NCBI GenBank assembly: GCA_903862655.1
Contig: CAIOZA010000006.1
Span: 48,431 to 112,430 of the forward strand
DNA length: 64,000 bases
Source of the DNA: an uncultured Ignavibacteria bacterium
GTDB taxonomy: Bacteria; Bacteroidota; Ignavibacteria; Kapaibacteriales; UBA2268
Reading direction: 5' to 3'
The position numbers were made by a program, and so were the translations under genes. The notes below the pieces were generated by a model. That model did not search any database. It had not been told where the DNA came from and saw only the letters and a list, made by a program, of their open reading frames with translations. Positions 61,402 through 64,000 of this stretch are shown here, piece by piece. Each line of letters starts with the position of its first letter. Position 1 is the stretch's first letter.

Positions 61402-62718
61402 CTAGCTGTTCATTGCCATTAGGAAGTCACGGTTGGAGCGTGTTCCCTTCATTCTATGAAGCATAAATTCAATTGCTTCGACTGCATTCATCTCGCTGAG
61501 CACCTTACGGAGAATCCAGATTCTGTTTAGTTCTTCCTGGTCGAGCAGTAACTCTTCGCGGCGTGTACCGGAGCGGTTAACATCGATAGCAGGAAATACT
61601 CTGCGGTCAGAAATTTTTCTGTCGAGAACGAGTTCCATGTTACCTGTTCCCTTGAATTCTTCGAAAATAACTTCATCCATTCTGCTTCCTGTGTCAATCA
61701 ATGCGGTTGCAAGTATTGTCAGCGATCCACCTTCTTCGATATTTCTTGCGGCACCGAAGAATCTCTTTGGTTTGTGTAAAGCATTCGCATCGACACCACC
61801 GGAAAGAATCTTTCCAGAGTGAGGTACAACTGTGTTGTGTGCTCTGGCAAGGCGAGTGATCGAATCCAAAAGAATCACAACGTCCATCTTGGCTTCTACA
61901 AGTCTGCGTGCTTTATCGAGAACCATATCGGCAACCTGGACGTGACGATCAGGTGGCTCATCAAATGTTGAAGCAATTACTTCAGCTTTGACGGATCTTT
62001 CCATGTCTGTAACTTCTTCCGGACGTTCATCTATAAGAAGAACGATCAGCTTGATTTCAGGATGATTTCTTGTGATACTGTTGGCAATTTGCTGAAGAAG
62101 AACTGTTTTACCCGATTTTGGAGGTGAAACAATCAGACCGCGCTGTCCTTTGCCCAATGGGCTAAGAAGATTAACTATTCTCATTGAGTATTCACTAGGC
62201 CCGGATTCGAGATTAATCTTTTTAGTAGGATAAAGAGGAGTAAGATTGTCGAATAAAGTACGATCACGGATTAGATCAGGATCGAGATAGTTCACAGTTT
62301 CGACTTTAAGAAGAGCATAGAATCTCTCAGCTTCCTTAGGTGGTCTCACCTGTCCTCGAATAGTATCGCCGGTTCTCAGAGCAAATTTTTTGATCTGTGA
62401 AGGTGAAACGTAGATATCATCGGGAGAAGGTAGATAATTATAATCCACAGAACGCAAAAAGCCATAACTATCGGGAAGCACTTCGAGCACTCCTCCGCTT
62501 GTTATCAAACCGTCATTCTGCTGTTCCTTAGGTGCAATGCTAGCCTGAGCTTCAACAATTTTGAGTATAAGTTCCTGTTTTCTCAGATCAGCAAAATTTG
62601 TGATACCAAGGGCTTTTGCCATCGAGGTTAATTCAGCAATTCGCTTGCCTTTGAGATCCGCAATGTCAATCGTTGCGGGATTTGAGGTTTCCTGATTGTT
62701 CATAATTTCAATCGACAA
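61402..62718 (-). CDS. rho: transcription termination factor Rho
   Basis: Rho is the hexameric RNA-dependent ATPase that terminates transcription. The 438 residues comprise a Rho N-terminal helical domain ('[18 protein letters not shown]'), the cold-shock-like RNA-binding domain ('[20 protein letters not shown]', '[20 protein letters not shown]', '[20 protein letters not shown]'), and the ATPase with '[19 protein letters not shown]' (Walker A, about 200), '[16 protein letters not shown]' and '[15 protein letters not shown]' (Walker B), ending in the secondary RNA-binding Q and R loops. The gene is divergent from the ftsL-like gene. Confidence 0.97.
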   Translation of the reverse strand: MSIEIMNNQETSNPATIDIADLKGKRIAELTSMAKALGITNFADLRKQELILKIVEAQASIAPKEQQNDGLITSGGVLEVLPDSYGFLRSVDYNYLPSPDDIYVSPSQIKKFALRTGDTIRGQVRPPKEAERFYALLKVETVNYLDPDLIRDRTLFDNLTPLYPTKKINLESGPSEYSMRIVNLLSPLGKGQRGLIVSPPKSGKTVLLQQIANSITRNHPEIKLIVLLIDERPEEVTDMERSVKAEVIASTFDEPPDRHVQVADMVLDKARRLVEAKMDVVILLDSITRLARAHNTVVPHSGKILSGGVDANALHKPKRFFGAARNIEEGGSLTILATALIDTGSRMDEVIFEEFKGTGNMELVLDRKISDRRVFPAIDVNRSGTRREELLLDQEELNRIWILRKVLSEMNAVEAIEFMLHRMKGTRSNRDFLMAMNS

Positions 62719-63121
62719 ATTTAAAACAAATTATTTTTTTAGATATGTTCCTAATTTAAGCTTTATTGAGTTTGTGCTTTACGATGTTCTTGACAAAATC
62801 AAAACTAATATATAAATCGGCAGAGACACAGTTATATTAACGTAAATAACATTCTTAAGTTTCAATAATAGTTCACACACATTGGTTATTTTTTAGAATT
62901 TGTACAGTTATTCCCATGATAAGATATTCGACTTGCGTAAGTGTTACTTTGATTCTTTCGCAAAATGGTGTGTACTAACATAACAAAATTAATCAAAAAA
63001 ACGAATAATGCAAGAGTTTTTATTGACTTAACAGTAAATTTCTTTTAGAATTATTGAATTTAAGACATTTTCTGTATAATATAATTTCGTATTTTAGCAG
63101 TGCAAACTTAAGGAATTCTTT
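62719..63121. other. gene-free divergent promoter region
   Basis: About 400 AT-rich bases separate the starts of rho and the ftsL-like gene. No ORF, hairpin array or repeat was found. A possible promoter for the ftsL-like gene is TTGAAT (63054) and TATAAT (63075) separated by 15 bases. Room remains for a leader controlling rho, but I see no defined structure. Confidence 0.6.
63054..63080 (+). promoter_or_regulatory. weak candidate promoter before the ftsL-like gene
   Basis: TTGAAT and TATAAT, separated by 15 bases, lie about 40 bases before the GTG start. The spacing is short for a sigma70 promoter, and members of this phylum often use a different consensus, so this is only a candidate. Confidence 0.3.
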
Positions 63122-63490
63122 GTGGATTATTCTAAAATATATCATTTTAATAAGGGCAATGCTCAGACACCTGATTATCCTGATCAAACCGAGCCTGTGA
63201 AAAAGCCATCAACAGAAAAGAGGATTCTCAGCAAATGGAATGCTCTGATAGTGCTGATCGTTACTGCAGTCCTTATGATACTTTACGTCAGCAATGTCAT
63301 CGAAGTGAAATCCCTGCTCAAAGAGACAAGCTATCTCAAGAAACAGGCAGAGATGATCGAAGACAAAAACCTTCTGTTATCAACTAAGATTAACGAGCTG
63401 GAATCCCCAGAACGAATAACTAAAATTGCCCGCGATAAATTCGGCATGATTAAGGCTGAACAAACACCAATAAATATCAGCAGAAAATAG
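63122..63490 (+). CDS. FtsL/DivIC-like cell division protein
   Basis: The 122-residue bitopic protein begins at a GTG with AAGGA eight bases upstream. It has a 45-residue cytoplasmic tail, one membrane span (residues about 42-62, 'ALIVLIVTAVLMILYVSNVI') and a periplasmic coiled coil ('LKETSYLKKQAEMIEDKNLL'). It ends with the FtsL/DivIC-type 'ESPERITKIARDKFGMI'. Such proteins form the FtsQLB/DivIC complex at the septum. The usual mraZ-mraW-ftsI neighbours are not seen, so assignment to FtsL rather than FtsB is uncertain. Confidence 0.75.
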   Translation: MDYSKIYHFNKGNAQTPDYPDQTEPVKKPSTEKRILSKWNALIVLIVTAVLMILYVSNVIEVKSLLKETSYLKKQAEMIEDKNLLLSTKINELESPERITKIARDKFGMIKAEQTPINISRK

Positions 63491-63618
63491 TCGTTAGGAA
63501 TCTGCTTGCCTAACAACTGCAAATACAATTTATTCCCCTCACTCCTGTAACTTTTTCCACTTATTATTTGTTTTAGTGTTATATTTGTATAACTATATTC
63601 AATTATGAAGTTCACACT

Positions 63619-64000
63619 ATGAAAACATTCATATTCATCGCTCTAATTTTATTTTCATCTCCCAAATTATTTGCTGAATCTGATACGATATGGAATTTTC
63701 ATTCTACTTATTTAATGCCTTATTTTAATCCTGGATTTACGCTTGATGGCTCTAGATTTATATGGAATAGATCAGATTATTTTAGATGTATTTCGTCTTC
63801 TGATGGAACAGTTATACAGGATAGCATTGTCCCTAAGGGATTACATAATAATACTATCCTACTCTCTTCAGATAGTTTAAATTATATGTTTTTCGATGAC
63901 GGAATATTAAAAATATACTCGCTGGACAGCTTTAAACTGGTAAGGCAGTCTGATACTATCTATCTCGGTGATTTTGATATTAGCGGATGGTCTCCATTTG
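63619..64000 (+). CDS. secreted protein, N-terminal part (continues beyond window)
   Basis: This gene is absent from the ORF track because it is cut by the right edge. The ATG at 63619 opens a frame with no stop to base 64000 (127 codons). The product starts 'MKTFIFIALILFSSPKLFAE', a signal peptide. Repeated beta segments follow, each with a Ser-Asp turn ('FRCISSSDGTVIQDSIV', 'NYMFFDDGILKIYSLDSFKL'), like WD40/propeller blades in the lipoprotein gene at 42591. The family is unknown, and the C-terminus, where a T9SS domain might lie, is not visible. Confidence 0.75.
   Translation, partial: MKTFIFIALILFSSPKLFAESDTIWNFHSTYLMPYFNPGFTLDGSRFIWNRSDYFRCISSSDGTVIQDSIVPKGLHNNTILLSSDSLNYMFFDDGILKIYSLDSFKLVRQSDTIYLGDFDISGWSPF

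Noticed and set aside
1-64000. tRNA, rRNA or CRISPR array
   Set aside because: No clover-leaf sequence with a conserved T-loop, no rRNA sequence and no regularly spaced direct repeats were seen in the gaps.

Overview
The window is AT-rich bacterial chromosome. It most likely comes from a member of the Bacteroidota/Chlorobi/Ignavibacteria/Kapabacteria (FCB) assemblage. The reasons are: at least seven secreted proteins ending in a type IX secretion (T9SS, Por) C-terminal sorting domain of the 'PNP...Y.vkIYD..G...G.Y...' form; a FISUMP-domain protein; a bacillithiol-type BshC; weak or GGAG-type ribosome binding sites; and many outer-membrane barrel and lipoprotein genes. The exact taxon is an inference, because there is no rRNA or tRNA in the window.

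Layout. 1-15.9 kb: the end of a TPR gene, then five consecutive T9SS cargo genes, led by a 2713-residue surface protein in which a seven-blade YCF48/BNR-like propeller sits inside a GGA-repeat beta-helix. 16-21.1 kb: envelope genes (GT2 glycosyltransferase, outer-membrane protein, GT9 heptosyltransferase-like enzyme, small membrane protein, murE). 21.1-21.9 kb: a gene-free stretch holding the decayed end of a T9SS gene and a dense cluster of palindromes. 22-27.3 kb: a TSUP transporter, FISUMP protein, RelE-type toxin-antitoxin pair, grpE-dnaJ, and a PIN-domain protein with a 59-codon overlapping partner that is too short for the ORF track. 27.3-33.6 kb: phosphatase-cstA, an M49-like lipoprotein peptidase and ilvE. 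33.6-38.7 kb: an accessory island with a RAYT transposase, REP palindromes, a type IIG restriction-modification gene whose 3' end is duplicated on the other side of the RAYT gene, an IF-2B-like protein and an orphan HTH protein. 38.7-45.1 kb: an SDR, folC-purH and a lipoprotein/barrel pair. 45.1-53.9 kb (mostly minus strand): hutI, the DUF35-thiolase-HMG-CoA synthase cluster, a glutathione peroxidase, an HMA-domain protein, bshC and a GT39 membrane glycosyltransferase. 54-64 kb: two more T9SS cargo genes, hydF with a small overlapping membrane-protein gene, a lipoprotein pair, rho, an ftsL-like gene and the start of another secreted protein.

How the genes work together. The HMG-CoA synthase, thiolase and DUF35 genes are arranged like the archaeal acetoacetyl-CoA thiolase/HMG-CoA synthase complex and should begin a mevalonate route to isoprenoids. 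HydF implies an [FeFe]-hydrogenase elsewhere in the genome, and BshC implies bacillithiol. The T9SS cargo genes point to a heavily decorated cell surface.

The most interesting points are the beta-helix/propeller hybrid, an apparent REP palindrome translated in frame inside the RAYT transposase gene, the duplicated restriction-gene tail, the degenerate zinc ribbon of the DUF35 protein in the archaeal-type mevalonate cluster, and at least two families of dispersed palindromic intergenic repeats.
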